From the NCBI GenBank assembly GCA_018993265.1, contig JAGKSW010000123.1:1-64000 (forward strand): a stretch of 64,000 bases of DNA, read 5' to 3'. The notes beneath the pieces are model-generated. The model did not search any database. It was given only the letters and a program-made list of their open reading frames with translations, and was not told where the DNA came from. Shown one piece after another: positions 45,625 to 53,683 of this stretch (its first letter is position 1; each line of letters starts with the position of its first letter). Both the position numbers and the translations under genes were made by a program. This DNA comes from Nostoc sp. TH1S01 (GTDB taxonomy: Bacteria > Cyanobacteriota > Cyanobacteriia > Cyanobacteriales > Nostocaceae).

Positions 45625-47061
45625 ATGATTTCTCAACCATTACTTTTCAATAGCTTTTCAGAAACTCCATTTTCGCCAAAACAGCGATCGCTACAGGGTT
45701 GGATAGCCATTCTCGGCTTTGTCTTACTGGGCGTAACTTGCTACTTTATTGGTGCTAGTATGTTACGCCTGATTTACCCAGCAACAGCATTTGTCGTAGC
45801 TATATTTTTATACTTGCGTCATCCGATTCTTTACATCGGTTTTACTTGGTGGATGTGGTTCATCACCCCGTTAGTTTCTCGCTTAATAGACTATCGAGTT
45901 GGCTGGGATCCCACCCGACAAATTTTAATTGCCCCTTATTTAGTTGTATTTGTAACAATTGCCACTTTTTTGCGGCACTTTCCTAAAGCCTCTCGTCAGG
46001 GAGGTTTACCTTTTATATTGGCTTTTATCGGCGTAATTTACGGTTTTCTCGTCGGCTTAATTTATAATGCTCCAGTCCCAGTGGCACGCGGCTTGCTAGA
46101 CTGGCTCAGTCCGATTGTTTTTGCGTTTCACTTATTCACGAATTGGCGAGATTATCCCAGTTATCGCCAAAATTTACAGCGCACATTTCTGTGGTGCGTA
46201 TTGTTGACCGGTGCTTACGGTATCTATCAATTTGTCGTCGCCCCTGAATGGGATAGATATTGGCTAATTCAGTCAAAATTATTTACGAGTTCTGGTAATC
46301 CTGTACCATTCGGAATGCGTGTTTGGAGTACGCTGCACTCAGTCGGGCCATTTGGTGCGGTGATGCAAGCAGGCCTTTTGTTGTTATTTACCAGTTCAGG
46401 CCCCTTAATCTTTCCCGCTTCTGCTGTCGGTTACTTATCGTTTTTACTCACACAAGCACGTACTAACTGGGGAGGCTGGTTATTCGGAGTAATTATGATT
46501 ATGGGTTCAGTCAAAGCCCGTATTCAAATGCGGCTCATCATCCTAATTTTAGTTATAGCAGCCTGTGTTGTGCCATTGACTACTATCGAGCCAATTTCTG
46601 ACGTTGTGGCAACTCGTTTAGAGACTTTTAGTAATCTTCAAGAAGATACTAGCTTTAAGGATAGATCGGGAAGTTACGACAGAAACCTCAGTTTAGCTCT
46701 TTCTAATTTATTGGGTAATGGCATCGGCAATACTTGGAAAGTCAATGAAAAGACTGGCCAAATTGAAGTTTTTGTGATTGACAGCGGTATTTTAGATATG
46801 TTTTTCACCCTTGGCTGGTTTGGAGCTGTATTTTATTTGGGTGGATTAATTTTGACAATTTTTAGCGTTGGTAATTACACAGAATCACGTTTTGATAGCT
46901 TTATAAGTACAGCCCGTGCCATTGGTTTTAGTGCTACTGCCCAGCTAGTTATCGGTAGTGGGATGCTAAGTATCGCCGGAATAATTCTGTGGGGATTTTT
47001 GGCTATGGCTATGGCAGGACATAAATACCACCAGTCGCAAAAAATAAATCAACTTCACTAG
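45625..47061 (+). CDS. O-antigen ligase/polymerase-like membrane protein
   Basis: A 478-residue integral membrane protein with about ten predicted helices and a large loop (about residues 325-390, RLETFSNLQEDTSFKDRSGSY). This is the layout of Wzy-type polymerases and O-antigen ligases, in which the loop lies outside and holds catalytic residues. It would join or polymerise polysaccharide units after export. The ATG at 45625 follows a run of caatgacaaatgacaaat heptamers. A glycosyltransferase gene starts 12 bases after its stop. Confidence 0.78.
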   Translation: MISQPLLFNSFSETPFSPKQRSLQGWIAILGFVLLGVTCYFIGASMLRLIYPATAFVVAIFLYLRHPILYIGFTWWMWFITPLVSRLIDYRVGWDPTRQILIAPYLVVFVTIATFLRHFPKASRQGGLPFILAFIGVIYGFLVGLIYNAPVPVARGLLDWLSPIVFAFHLFTNWRDYPSYRQNLQRTFLWCVLLTGAYGIYQFVVAPEWDRYWLIQSKLFTSSGNPVPFGMRVWSTLHSVGPFGAVMQAGLLLLFTSSGPLIFPASAVGYLSFLLTQARTNWGGWLFGVIMIMGSVKARIQMRLIILILVIAACVVPLTTIEPISDVVATRLETFSNLQEDTSFKDRSGSYDRNLSLALSNLLGNGIGNTWKVNEKTGQIEVFVIDSGILDMFFTLGWFGAVFYLGGLILTIFSVGNYTESRFDSFISTARAIGFSATAQLVIGSGMLSIAGIILWGFLAMAMAGHKYHQSQKINQLH

Positions 47062-47072
47062 AGGTTAACGAC

Positions 47073-48194
47073 ATGAAAGTAATGATCCTGATGCCATTGG
47101 CTGAACAACGCGGTGGTAGTGAAATGACTTTCTGGGATCTGTTGCAGCAAGGACGAAATAGCGACATTGAGTGGTTGGTAATTTTTGGCGAAGATGGTTC
47201 CTTAGTCAAACAGGTGCGATCGCTTGGTATTGATGCACGTGTTTTTCCTAGTGGTCGTGTCCGCCAATTACACCGTTTAGTTGCCACAGCCATCAAGATA
47301 GCACTCATAGCTAAAAGCCAACAGGTAGATGTAATTATCAGTTGGATGTGGCTATCTCATTTAACAGGCGGACTGGCAGGATTACTGGCAGGTAAACCGA
47401 CACTGTGGTATCAACAAGAAACACCCGATGGGAAAAACTTTTTAAAACGCTTAGTTAATCTGATGCCAGCGCGTGGCGTAGTCACCATTACCAAAGCTAT
47501 TCAAGCGGCACAAGCAAAAATTACCCCGCAACTACCAGTATATTTGGTGTATCCAGGGGTAGCGTTGGATCGTTTTGATCCTGCTATTTTGCCTACTCCT
47601 GCTATGGCGCGGCAAAAGTTGGGTTTGCCATTACAGGGGCCGCTAATTGGCATTGTCGGCAGATTGCAACGCTGGAAAGGAATGCACGTCCTTGTGCAAG
47701 CAATGCCAAAAGTTTTGCAGAAATATCCTGATGCTCATTGTGTCGTAGTTGGTGGTAAACATGATTTAGAACCAGACTACGACGAGTTTCTCAAGTCCGA
47801 GATTACAAATTTAGGATTGCAAGAAAAAGTAATTATGCCAGGACTCCAGCGTAATATTCCCGAATGGGTGCAAGCAATGGATGTCTTTGTTCATGCTTCT
47901 GATCAAGAACCATTTGGAATTGTGATTATCGAAGCGATGGCGCTGGGTAAACCTGTCATTGCTGGTAATGCTGGCGGCCCCACCGAAATTATCACCGATG
48001 GGATTAATGGGTTATTAACACCTTACGATGATCCAGAAGCATTGGCGATCGCAATTCTGCGTTATCTAGACGAACAAGATTTTGCCCAAAATGTCGCCGT
48101 CGCTGCACGCCAACGCGCCCTCGATTTTTCTACTCAGCAGTACGCGCAAAACTTCATCAATACTCTTCGTTCAGTCTTGCCTAGTGTTTCGTAA
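47073..48194 (+). CDS. Glycosyltransferase family 4 protein, last gene of the island
   Basis: A 373-residue GT-B transferase beginning MKVMILMPLAEQRGGSEMTF. The donor half contains IGIVGRLQRWKGMHVLVQAM and DQEPFGIVIIEAMALGKPVI. It closes the all-plus-strand island and is followed by a hairpin at 48219-48251 and then a minus-strand gene. As I recall, alr2841 at the end of the PCC 7120 HEP island has the same type. Confidence 0.87.
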   Translation: MKVMILMPLAEQRGGSEMTFWDLLQQGRNSDIEWLVIFGEDGSLVKQVRSLGIDARVFPSGRVRQLHRLVATAIKIALIAKSQQVDVIISWMWLSHLTGGLAGLLAGKPTLWYQQETPDGKNFLKRLVNLMPARGVVTITKAIQAAQAKITPQLPVYLVYPGVALDRFDPAILPTPAMARQKLGLPLQGPLIGIVGRLQRWKGMHVLVQAMPKVLQKYPDAHCVVVGGKHDLEPDYDEFLKSEITNLGLQEKVIMPGLQRNIPEWVQAMDVFVHASDQEPFGIVIIEAMALGKPVIAGNAGGPTEIITDGINGLLTPYDDPEALAIAILRYLDEQDFAQNVAVAARQRALDFSTQQYAQNFINTLRSVLPSVS

Positions 48195-48218
48195 ATATAG
48201 CTAAATATCGAGATGCTC

Positions 48219-48251
48219 AGATCCCCGACTTTTTCAAAAAGTCGGGGATCT
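48219..48251 (+). terminator. CCCCGACTTTTT hairpin at the end of the island
   Basis: The arms agatccccgacttttt and aaaaagtcggggatct enclose one base. It lies between convergent genes, 25 bases after the last island stop and 18 before the stop of the minus-strand gene, so it could serve both as a bidirectional terminator. Confidence 0.65.
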
Positions 48252-48268
48252 TGTATTTCATACATAAT

Positions 48269-48619
48269 TTAAGAATACAAACCTTCAGCTTGACAATAAA
48301 TTTTTGCTGGTGCTTGCTCAAAATACTTAAATAATGCTGGACATAGCCAACCTTCCAGACTTTTTTCACCCCACAGATACCAATTACCGTTATACTCTTC
48401 GCGCAACCAGGTTAATTCTGCTTGATAACCAGGGAAAGGACTAGCAGAAAATAGCAGTTTAAATCCTTCATCCACATTAGCTATACCTTGAACCAGAATA
48501 TCAATCATTTCTGGTACACCACTCACAAACGGTTCTTGCACCAGACCTAAACGCTCATCATCAAATACCCATGTTTGATTATGCCTATATGGGAAAATCA
48601 CCATCATTGAGTTAGTCAT
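48269..48619 (-). CDS. Conserved hypothetical protein, possibly DUF6717
   Basis: A protein of about 116 residues with a well-ordered core: MVIFPYRHNQTWVFDDERLG, then LVQEPFVSGVPEMIDI and a tail containing WYLWGEKSLEGWLCPALF. I think it belongs to the DUF6717 family, but this is from memory. No signal peptide or membrane helix is present. The ATG at 48619 is used; ATGs at 48607 or 48604 are also possible. It is convergent with the island. Confidence 0.6.
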   Translation of the reverse strand: MTNSMMVIFPYRHNQTWVFDDERLGLVQEPFVSGVPEMIDILVQGIANVDEGFKLLFSASPFPGYQAELTWLREEYNGNWYLWGEKSLEGWLCPALFKYFEQAPAKIYCQAEGLYS

Positions 48620-48813
48620 TAGCAATTATTGGTGAATAATGTTGTAGTCAAGATTACTAATTAATAGAGAATAATATAACTTGAGATAACTGTAGCGCAT
48701 CAGGAGGTTTGCAGGGTGAGAAGGGCGAGTCTAGGGCAAACTTATTTACAATTTAGGAAATTCTCAGCAATCCAGCTTATTCTGTACTGCAATTGGGAGT
48801 AAATACTTTTATC

Positions 48814-49602
48814 ATGTGCCGTTTACTTGCCTATCTTGGTTCGCCTGTTTCTTTGGAGCATCTTCTGTATAAACCAGAACATTCTTTGATTGTCCAAAGT
48901 TACCAACCCCGCGAAATGAATTCTGGGGTAGTAAATGCAGATGGTTTTGGGATGGGTTGGTATCATACTCACAAAGATACTGCTCCCTACATCTACAAAA
49001 ATACACTGCCGATTTGGAATGATATCAACTTACCGCATCTGAGCCGTTACGTGGAATCAAGTTGTGTATTAGCTTATGTACGCAGCGCCACAATAGGACA
49101 AGCCTTAGATTTTGCTAATTGTCAGCCATTTAATCATGAAAATTGGCTATTTTTGCATAACGGATTCATTGAAAATTTTCGGCAAACATTACACCGAAAA
49201 ATCCGCAGCACTTTAACGCCCGATTTTTACGACAAAATTTATGGAAGTACCGATTCTGAACATTTATTTGCGTTGTTACTTTCTCAGAGTCAAATTCACA
49301 AACATCGTTCGCCAGAATATGCGCTACGCGCCACTTTGTTAGCTATTTCTGAATTAGCGAAACGTCATCAAATCAAGGTTTTAGCAAACATCGTTTTAAG
49401 TGACGGAAAACGTCTGATAGCTTCGCGTTTTGCTATTGGTTCACCAAATCCATCTTTGTATTGGATACGAGATGATCTGAATTTTCCGAACTCGGTAATT
49501 ATTGCTTCGGAACCTTTATTTCCTGGTAACTGGACTCCTTGTCCAGAAAATAGCATCATCAGTGTGGGAGAAGACTGTGATATCAAAATTGAGCAAATCT
49601 AG
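48814..49602 (+). CDS. egtC: EgtC-type class II glutamine amidotransferase (ergothioneine biosynthesis)
   Basis: A protein of about 262 residues starting MCRLLAYLGSPVSLEHLL. After loss of Met the N-terminal Cys is the nucleophile of the Ntn-hydrolase fold; other landmarks are ADGFGMGWYH, FLHNGFIENF and GSTDSEHLFALLL. EgtC removes glutamate from gamma-glutamyl-hercynylcysteine sulfoxide in the mycobacterial pathway. The ATG at 48814 is chosen because it puts the catalytic Cys at position 2; upstream in-frame starts would bury it. It overlaps egtB by 26 bases. Confidence 0.88.
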   Translation: MCRLLAYLGSPVSLEHLLYKPEHSLIVQSYQPREMNSGVVNADGFGMGWYHTHKDTAPYIYKNTLPIWNDINLPHLSRYVESSCVLAYVRSATIGQALDFANCQPFNHENWLFLHNGFIENFRQTLHRKIRSTLTPDFYDKIYGSTDSEHLFALLLSQSQIHKHRSPEYALRATLLAISELAKRHQIKVLANIVLSDGKRLIASRFAIGSPNPSLYWIRDDLNFPNSVIIASEPLFPGNWTPCPENSIISVGEDCDIKIEQI

Positions 49603-50857
49603 CACCAAAGAATTTATTCATTTTGCTTTAAATGAGTGTCGTGAGAAAACTTTAAAGCTGTTGAGTGAGCTAGATGATATTACATTTTGTAGTCAATATC
49701 ATCCTGATTTTAGTCCGGTTGGCTGGCACTTGGGACATATTGCTTATACTGAGTCTTTATGGTTACTAGAACATAGTGCGGGTTTAAAATGTTTATTTCC
49801 GGAATACCGTAAGTTGTTTGCAGCTGATGGTTTACCCAAATCAGAACGTGTCAAATTACCAAACTTAACAGAAATCCGTTATTACTTGCAGACAGTGCGA
49901 GAGAAAGTGCTGGAATATTTAGAAGTAGTTGATATTGAACCGCAAGAACGTCTCTGGCGGTTTTTAATTCAGCACGAAAGTCAACACTGTGAAATTCTCA
50001 GCTATGTGTTGGAATTGTCAAAAATAGGAAAGGGTGCAAGGGTGCAAGGGAAGAACATAAAACTCAACACTCAGCACTCAACACTCAGCACTCAGCACTC
50101 AGCACTCAGCACTCAGATGGTGATGATTCCGGCTGGGGAGTTTGAGATGGGAAATAATTCTATTGATGCGTTGGATAACGAGAGTCTCTGTCATCGAGTA
50201 TATCTGAATACTTATTGGATAGACCGTTACCCTGTGACTTGCAGACAATATCGGGAATTTATGGCGGCGGGAGGCTATGAAAATCCTGAGTGGTGGTCGG
50301 AGGCTGGGTTGCAATGGCTACAAACAGAACAGGTGACACAACCGCTTTATTGGCACAGCGATCGCAGTTATGATGATCATCCAGTCTGCGGTGTGAGTTG
50401 GTACGAAGCTGATGCATATTCACGGTTTGTTGGCAAGCGTTTACCCACAGAAGCAGAATGGGAAAAAGCTGCTAGTTGGGATGCTCAAGCTCAACGTCGG
50501 CGCACCTATCCTTGGGGTGAAGAAATGCCCTCACTGAAATATTGTAATTGCGATCGCCTCATTGGTCAGACAAGCCCAGTGGGTAATTACCCTGAAGGCC
50601 AAAGTCCCTACGGTTTGTTAGATACCCTCGGCAATGTTTGGGAATGGACAGCTTCTTGGTTTACGCCATACCAAGGTTTTCAAAGTTACCCTTATGTGGG
50701 TTACTCGCAAGTTTATTTTGATAACAAACACCGTGTGTTAAAAGGTGGTAGTTGGGCAACTCGTCTGTGGGTAGCACGTTGTAGTTTTCGTAACTGGTAC
50801 TATCCCAGTGTACGTCAAGTTTTTACTGGATTTCGCTGTGCTACCAGTGTTAATTAA
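49577..50857 (+). CDS. egtB: EgtB-type sulfoxide synthase (ergothioneine biosynthesis)
   Basis: A non-haem iron enzyme of about 426 residues with two domains. The N-terminal DinB-like domain has an iron-ligand set in GWHLGHIAYTE and HESQHCE. The C-terminal FGE/SUMF1-like domain has MVMIPAGEFEMGNN, RLPTEAEWEKAA, PYGLLDTLGNVWEWT and FTGFRCA. EgtB joins hercynine to a thiol with oxygen. The linker (residues about 162-180) is encoded by a heptamer repeat and reads LNTQHSTLSTQHSALSTQ. The most likely start is GTG at 49577, inside the end of egtC; a TTG at 49589 is possible. Confidence 0.88.
   Translation: MISKLSKSSTKEFIHFALNECREKTLKLLSELDDITFCSQYHPDFSPVGWHLGHIAYTESLWLLEHSAGLKCLFPEYRKLFAADGLPKSERVKLPNLTEIRYYLQTVREKVLEYLEVVDIEPQERLWRFLIQHESQHCEILSYVLELSKIGKGARVQGKNIKLNTQHSTLSTQHSALSTQMVMIPAGEFEMGNNSIDALDNESLCHRVYLNTYWIDRYPVTCRQYREFMAAGGYENPEWWSEAGLQWLQTEQVTQPLYWHSDRSYDDHPVCGVSWYEADAYSRFVGKRLPTEAEWEKAASWDAQAQRRRTYPWGEEMPSLKYCNCDRLIGQTSPVGNYPEGQSPYGLLDTLGNVWEWTASWFTPYQGFQSYPYVGYSQVYFDNKHRVLKGGSWATRLWVARCSFRNWYYPSVRQVFTGFRCATSVN
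50062..50116 (+). repeat. Tandem heptamer tract inside egtB
   Basis: Seven and a fraction copies of actcagc/actcaac, in frame within egtB between its two domains. Because 7 and 3 have no common factor, three units encode a repeating 7-residue peptide (STQHSAL) with no stop in this frame. Confidence 0.95.
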
Positions 50858-51022
50858 CGAAAACTTATGGCTTTTTTAGTGGTAAATACGGGAATTTAGT
50901 GTTAAACCTTGATTAATCTAGCTTAGGCGTGATGTTAGCAGCTAGAGCTGTGTGTTTCACTAGCTGGAGGAGGAAAGTTTGTGCGAACAAACAATCTACT
51001 ACTGCAACTCTGCGGAGGTTAA

Positions 51023-52060
51023 ATGACAATATCTCAAGCTGTCAACGGCAAAGTTACTTCCCCAAAAAGTATTGAAGAACGTTTGCAAATACAGCGTTTG
51101 GTAGAAGCAACAAAAGTAGTGACATCAACGGCGGGGAGTGATGTTGTGAAAGGGTTAACTCATACCCTCAAATCTTTACCCCCATACTACTTTTATGATG
51201 ACCAAGGATCGGACTTATTTGAACTAATCTGTGAGTTGCCAGAATATTATTTAACTCGCACAGAAACGGCAATTTTACAACAGTATGCTGGTGAAATCGC
51301 CAAAATTACAGGTGCGTGTGAATTAGTTGAACTTGGCAGTGGTAGTTCTACAAAAACCCGAATTTTGCTAGATGCTTACCAAAATTTAGGTTATCTTGGG
51401 CGCTATTTGCCAATAGATGTAAGTGCGGGAATGTTGGAAAATAGCGCGAGAAAGTTACTCAACGATTATCCGTCTCTGCAAGTTTACGCACTGGCTGGAA
51501 CTTATGAAATGGCTTTAGCACAACTCCCACCAAGACAGTCACCAAGTAGAATGATAGGTTTTATTGGTAGCTCTTTGGGAAATCTCAAACCTGAAGAGTG
51601 TGATACTTTCTTGTCACAAATTACCAATGCACTGCAAATAGGTGAATATTTCCTTCTGGGAGTAGATTTACAAAAATCAAAAGAAATTTTAGAACCAGCT
51701 TACAACGATCGCCAAGGCGTGACAGCAGCATTTAATATCAATATGCTGGAACATTTAAATCGCAGATTTGAAGGCAATTTTGATACAACACAATTTGAAC
51801 ACTGGGCGTTTTATAATGAAACCGCACATCAAATTGAAATGCACTTGCGGAGTATGCGATCGCAAACTGTGCAATTAAAATCTCTCAACCTCACCGTTAA
51901 TTTTGCCCCAGGCGAAACTATTCTCACTGAAATCTCTCGCAAATTTGACCTGAACAGCATTCAGCAACAACTCAAAACCCAAGGTTTAGTTCCTATTCAA
52001 ACCTGGACTGATGCAAATCAATGGTTTGGTTTGTTGTTATGTCAGTTGCAGTCTGCGTAA
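51023..52060 (+). CDS. egtD: L-histidine N-alpha-methyltransferase (ergothioneine biosynthesis)
   Basis: A 345-residue SAM-dependent methyltransferase that converts histidine to hercynine. Motifs are FELICELPEYYLTRTE, the SAM-binding CELVELGSGSSTKT and GFIGSSLGNLKPEE; the family C-terminal LTEISRKFDL is present. A strong ribosome binding site (ggagg, 51014-51018) lies five bases before the ATG. It follows egtB after 165 bases. With egtC and egtB it can supply hercynine and its sulfoxide; a gamma-glutamylcysteine synthase and the final lyase are not in this window. Confidence 0.9.
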   Translation: MTISQAVNGKVTSPKSIEERLQIQRLVEATKVVTSTAGSDVVKGLTHTLKSLPPYYFYDDQGSDLFELICELPEYYLTRTETAILQQYAGEIAKITGACELVELGSGSSTKTRILLDAYQNLGYLGRYLPIDVSAGMLENSARKLLNDYPSLQVYALAGTYEMALAQLPPRQSPSRMIGFIGSSLGNLKPEECDTFLSQITNALQIGEYFLLGVDLQKSKEILEPAYNDRQGVTAAFNINMLEHLNRRFEGNFDTTQFEHWAFYNETAHQIEMHLRSMRSQTVQLKSLNLTVNFAPGETILTEISRKFDLNSIQQQLKTQGLVPIQTWTDANQWFGLLLCQLQSA

Positions 52061-52283
52061 CTCCTGTTTCACCACAATAGGACATTGCATATTTGCAGAA
52101 TGATTGAATGAATTTGTAGGATGGGTATCTTGGCTGTTTTGAATATGGAATGGTGGGGATACCCATCCCACCAACAATTAGTTTTTGTACTATTAAGACC
52201 GATATTATTTCTGGGCGATCGCTCATTAGCTCTCCAATAATACCAGAAGTTATAAATATTGCGCTTGATCCCCCCTAGCCCCC

Positions 52284-52511
52284 CTTTTTAAGGGCTACGG
52301 TGTACACACAAATGTTCGTTGAGTGCATCTGTCCCGCCTCGGAATGAATTCCGAGTCTCATAGCGAAAGTCATCTCAAGATGACTCAACTAAAAATGTAT
52401 TTCAGTCCACGCTTTGTGGACTTTGGCTATGAGCCTGGAACTTTAATTCTAGGCGGTATGTGGTTGAACATGAAAATTTTTGACTGTGTGTACACCGTAG
52501 CTTTTTAAGGG
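52284..52511 (+). mobile_element. MITE-like element, copy B, with 11-bp direct duplication
   Basis: The element proper is 52295-52500 (206 bp). Its ends are CTACGGTGTACACACAA and TGTGTGTACACCGTAG, a good terminal inverted repeat. The flanking ctttttaaggg occurs at both 52284-52294 and 52501-52511, the pattern left by transposition. It is inserted in a ccccccttttt/ttaaaacggggg dispersed repeat. Internal hairpins match copies A and C. It encodes no protein. Confidence 0.82.
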
Positions 52512-52868
52512 AGGAACCAGAGTTAAAGTCCCCCTTAAAACGGGGGATTTAGGGGGAGCTACAAGTCTTAAATACAACACCAAAAAGTTTTCAGACATCT
52601 TCTAAGATAGGGCATAAAAATAACTCTTGTGGTGTGGGCATTCTGCCCGCACCGGACGGGCTAGAGAGCTTATCACACAAGAAATTTATAATGCAACATT
52701 TAAGGCTTGCCACGCCACTACGAGAATTTTATTTTTACTTTATAAATAACCTCTAAATTCTTGAGCCTATTTCATTATCTGAGATTTTTGCCAAGCTAGG
52801 CATTAAATCTTTCGTAATTTGGCAATGGTATTTATAATGTTACTAATTATTAACTAATTTTTGTTTAA

Positions 52869-52930
52869 CTGTCTTAACTGTCTTAACTGTCTTAATATAC
52901 TTATTTCTTAAATGTCTTAACTGTCCTTGA
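52869..52930. promoter_or_regulatory. TGTCTTAA direct repeats upstream of microviridin precursors
   Basis: Three perfect tandem copies of the 9-mer ctgtcttaa (52869-52895), one more TGTCTTAA at 52913-52920 and a degenerate copy at 52922. Regular spacing suggests an operator for a regulator of the downstream cluster, but no regulator gene is nearby. Confidence 0.45.
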
Positions 52931-52992
52931 CCACACATTTGATTGCTGATATATATTTAATTGCCCCAGAAATTTACTTAACGAAAAACACC

Positions 52993-53136
52993 ATATCTAC
53001 AAACACAATCAAAAGTGTGGATGTACGAATGGTAAAGTTTTTTGCGCGTTTCTTGGAAGAACAAACTATTGAAGGAACACAAACTCCTTCTTGGCTTTGA
53101 ACTTTCGAGTTTCCGATAGATGCGGAAGACAAGTAA
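52993..53136 (+). pseudogene. Decayed microviridin precursor gene
   Basis: Aligned with the three intact precursors, the expected ATG is ATA (52993-52995). The leader keeps FFARFLEEQ. A TGA stop (53098-53100) lies right where the core should begin. In the same frame after the stop the DNA reads TFEFPIDAEDK then TAA, which resembles a core of the TxKYPSDWEEY type with K, Y, S and W replaced. An ATG at 53029 could give a 23-residue peptide without a core. It looks like a fourth, dead precursor copy. Confidence 0.8.
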
Positions 53137-53164
53137 CTCTAGTCTTTTCATCGGAAATTAAGGC

Positions 53165-53191
53165 AGTAGAAGTTATTCAATAACTACTACT
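53165..53191 (+). repeat. Inter-precursor hairpin 1
   Basis: AGTAG-A-AGTTATT, one base, then AATAACT-A-CTACT: a 12-bp stem with one mismatch, located between the relic and the first intact precursor. Confidence 0.7.
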
Positions 53192-53223
53192 CTTGGGTAA
53201 CAACCAATATCAAGGAATGACCT

Positions 53224-53364
53224 ATGTCTACCAACACAGTCAAACCAGCAAACGTGGAAGCAGTACCTTTCTTTGCTCGTTTCTTAGAAGAGCAAGTTAC
53301 AGAAGTGTCTGATACTTCTCCTCGGAATACTCTAAAGTATCCTTCCGATTGGGAAGAATACTAA
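53224..53364 (+). CDS. mdnA: Microviridin precursor peptide 1 (core TLKYPSDWEEY)
   Basis: A 46-residue precursor, too short for ordinary gene finding. The leader carries the recognition helix PFFARFLEEQ (residues 15-24) used by the ATP-grasp ligases. The C-terminal core TLKYPSDWEEY fits the microviridin rule: lactones T1-D7 and S6-E9 and a lactam K3-E10 are expected. A caaggaatgacct leader gives the ribosome binding site. Microviridins are serine-protease inhibitors; the target is set mainly by the residue at core position 2 or 4. Confidence 0.93.
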   Translation: MSTNTVKPANVEAVPFFARFLEEQVTEVSDTSPRNTLKYPSDWEEY

Positions 53365-53393
53365 ACCTAGTTAGCTTCATCTAACAGTAAGGG

Positions 53394-53420
53394 AGTAGGA
53401 GTTATTAAATAACTCCTACT
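53394..53420 (+). repeat. Inter-precursor hairpin 2
   Basis: AGTAGGAGTTATT, one base, then the exact complement AATAACTCCTACT: a perfect 13-bp stem 29 bases after precursor 1. Confidence 0.75.
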
Positions 53421-53453
53421 CCTGGTTAACAACCAATATTCAGGAATAATACC

Positions 53454-53594
53454 ATGTCTACAAACACAACAAAAGCTGCAAACATCGAAGCAGCACCATT
53501 CTTTGCTCGCTTCTTAGAAGAGCAAGTTGCTGAAGTGTCTGATACTGCTCCTTACGAAACTAAAAAGTGGCCTTCCGATTGGGAAGAATACTAA
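53454..53594 (+). CDS. mdnA: Microviridin precursor peptide 2 (core TKKWPSDWEEY)
   Basis: A 46-residue precursor with the same PFFARFLEEQ helix. The core is TKKWPSDWEEY: Lys at position 2 and Trp at position 4 in place of Leu and Tyr. All ring-forming residues (T1, K3, S6, D7, E9, E10) are kept. A basic position 2 would be expected to favour trypsin-like targets, by comparison with known microviridins. The ATG at 53454 follows aggaataataccATG. Confidence 0.93.
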   Translation: MSTNTTKAANIEAAPFFARFLEEQVAEVSDTAPYETKKWPSDWEEY

Positions 53595-53623
53595 ACCTAG
53601 TTAGCTTCATCTAAAAATAAGGG

Positions 53624-53650
53624 ATTAGGAGTTATTAAATAACTCCTACT
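53624..53650 (+). repeat. Inter-precursor hairpin 3
   Basis: ATTAGGAGTTATT, one base, AATAACTCCTACT: same stem as hairpin 2 with one outer mismatch. Confidence 0.7.
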
Positions 53651-53683
53651 CCTGGTTAACAACCAATATTAAGGAATAGTACC

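Larger units (their letters stand above)
52061..52992. other. Gap between egtD and the microviridin cluster
   Basis: No gene is seen. It contains the mobile element copy B (52295-52500), a CCCCC/GGGGG repeat that flanks it (ccccctagcccccc to ttaaaacgggggattt, 52271-52552) and the TGTCTTAA direct repeats (52869-52930). The first precursor relic begins at 52993. Confidence 0.55.

Noticed and set aside
48793-48813. Upstream start for egtC
   Set aside because: It would place the catalytic Cys at position 9 instead of 2, which is incompatible with an N-terminal nucleophile enzyme.
52323-52508. 61-codon open frame inside mobile element copy B
   Set aside because: The frame is not kept in copies A and C, where the structure is conserved instead; it is not a gene.
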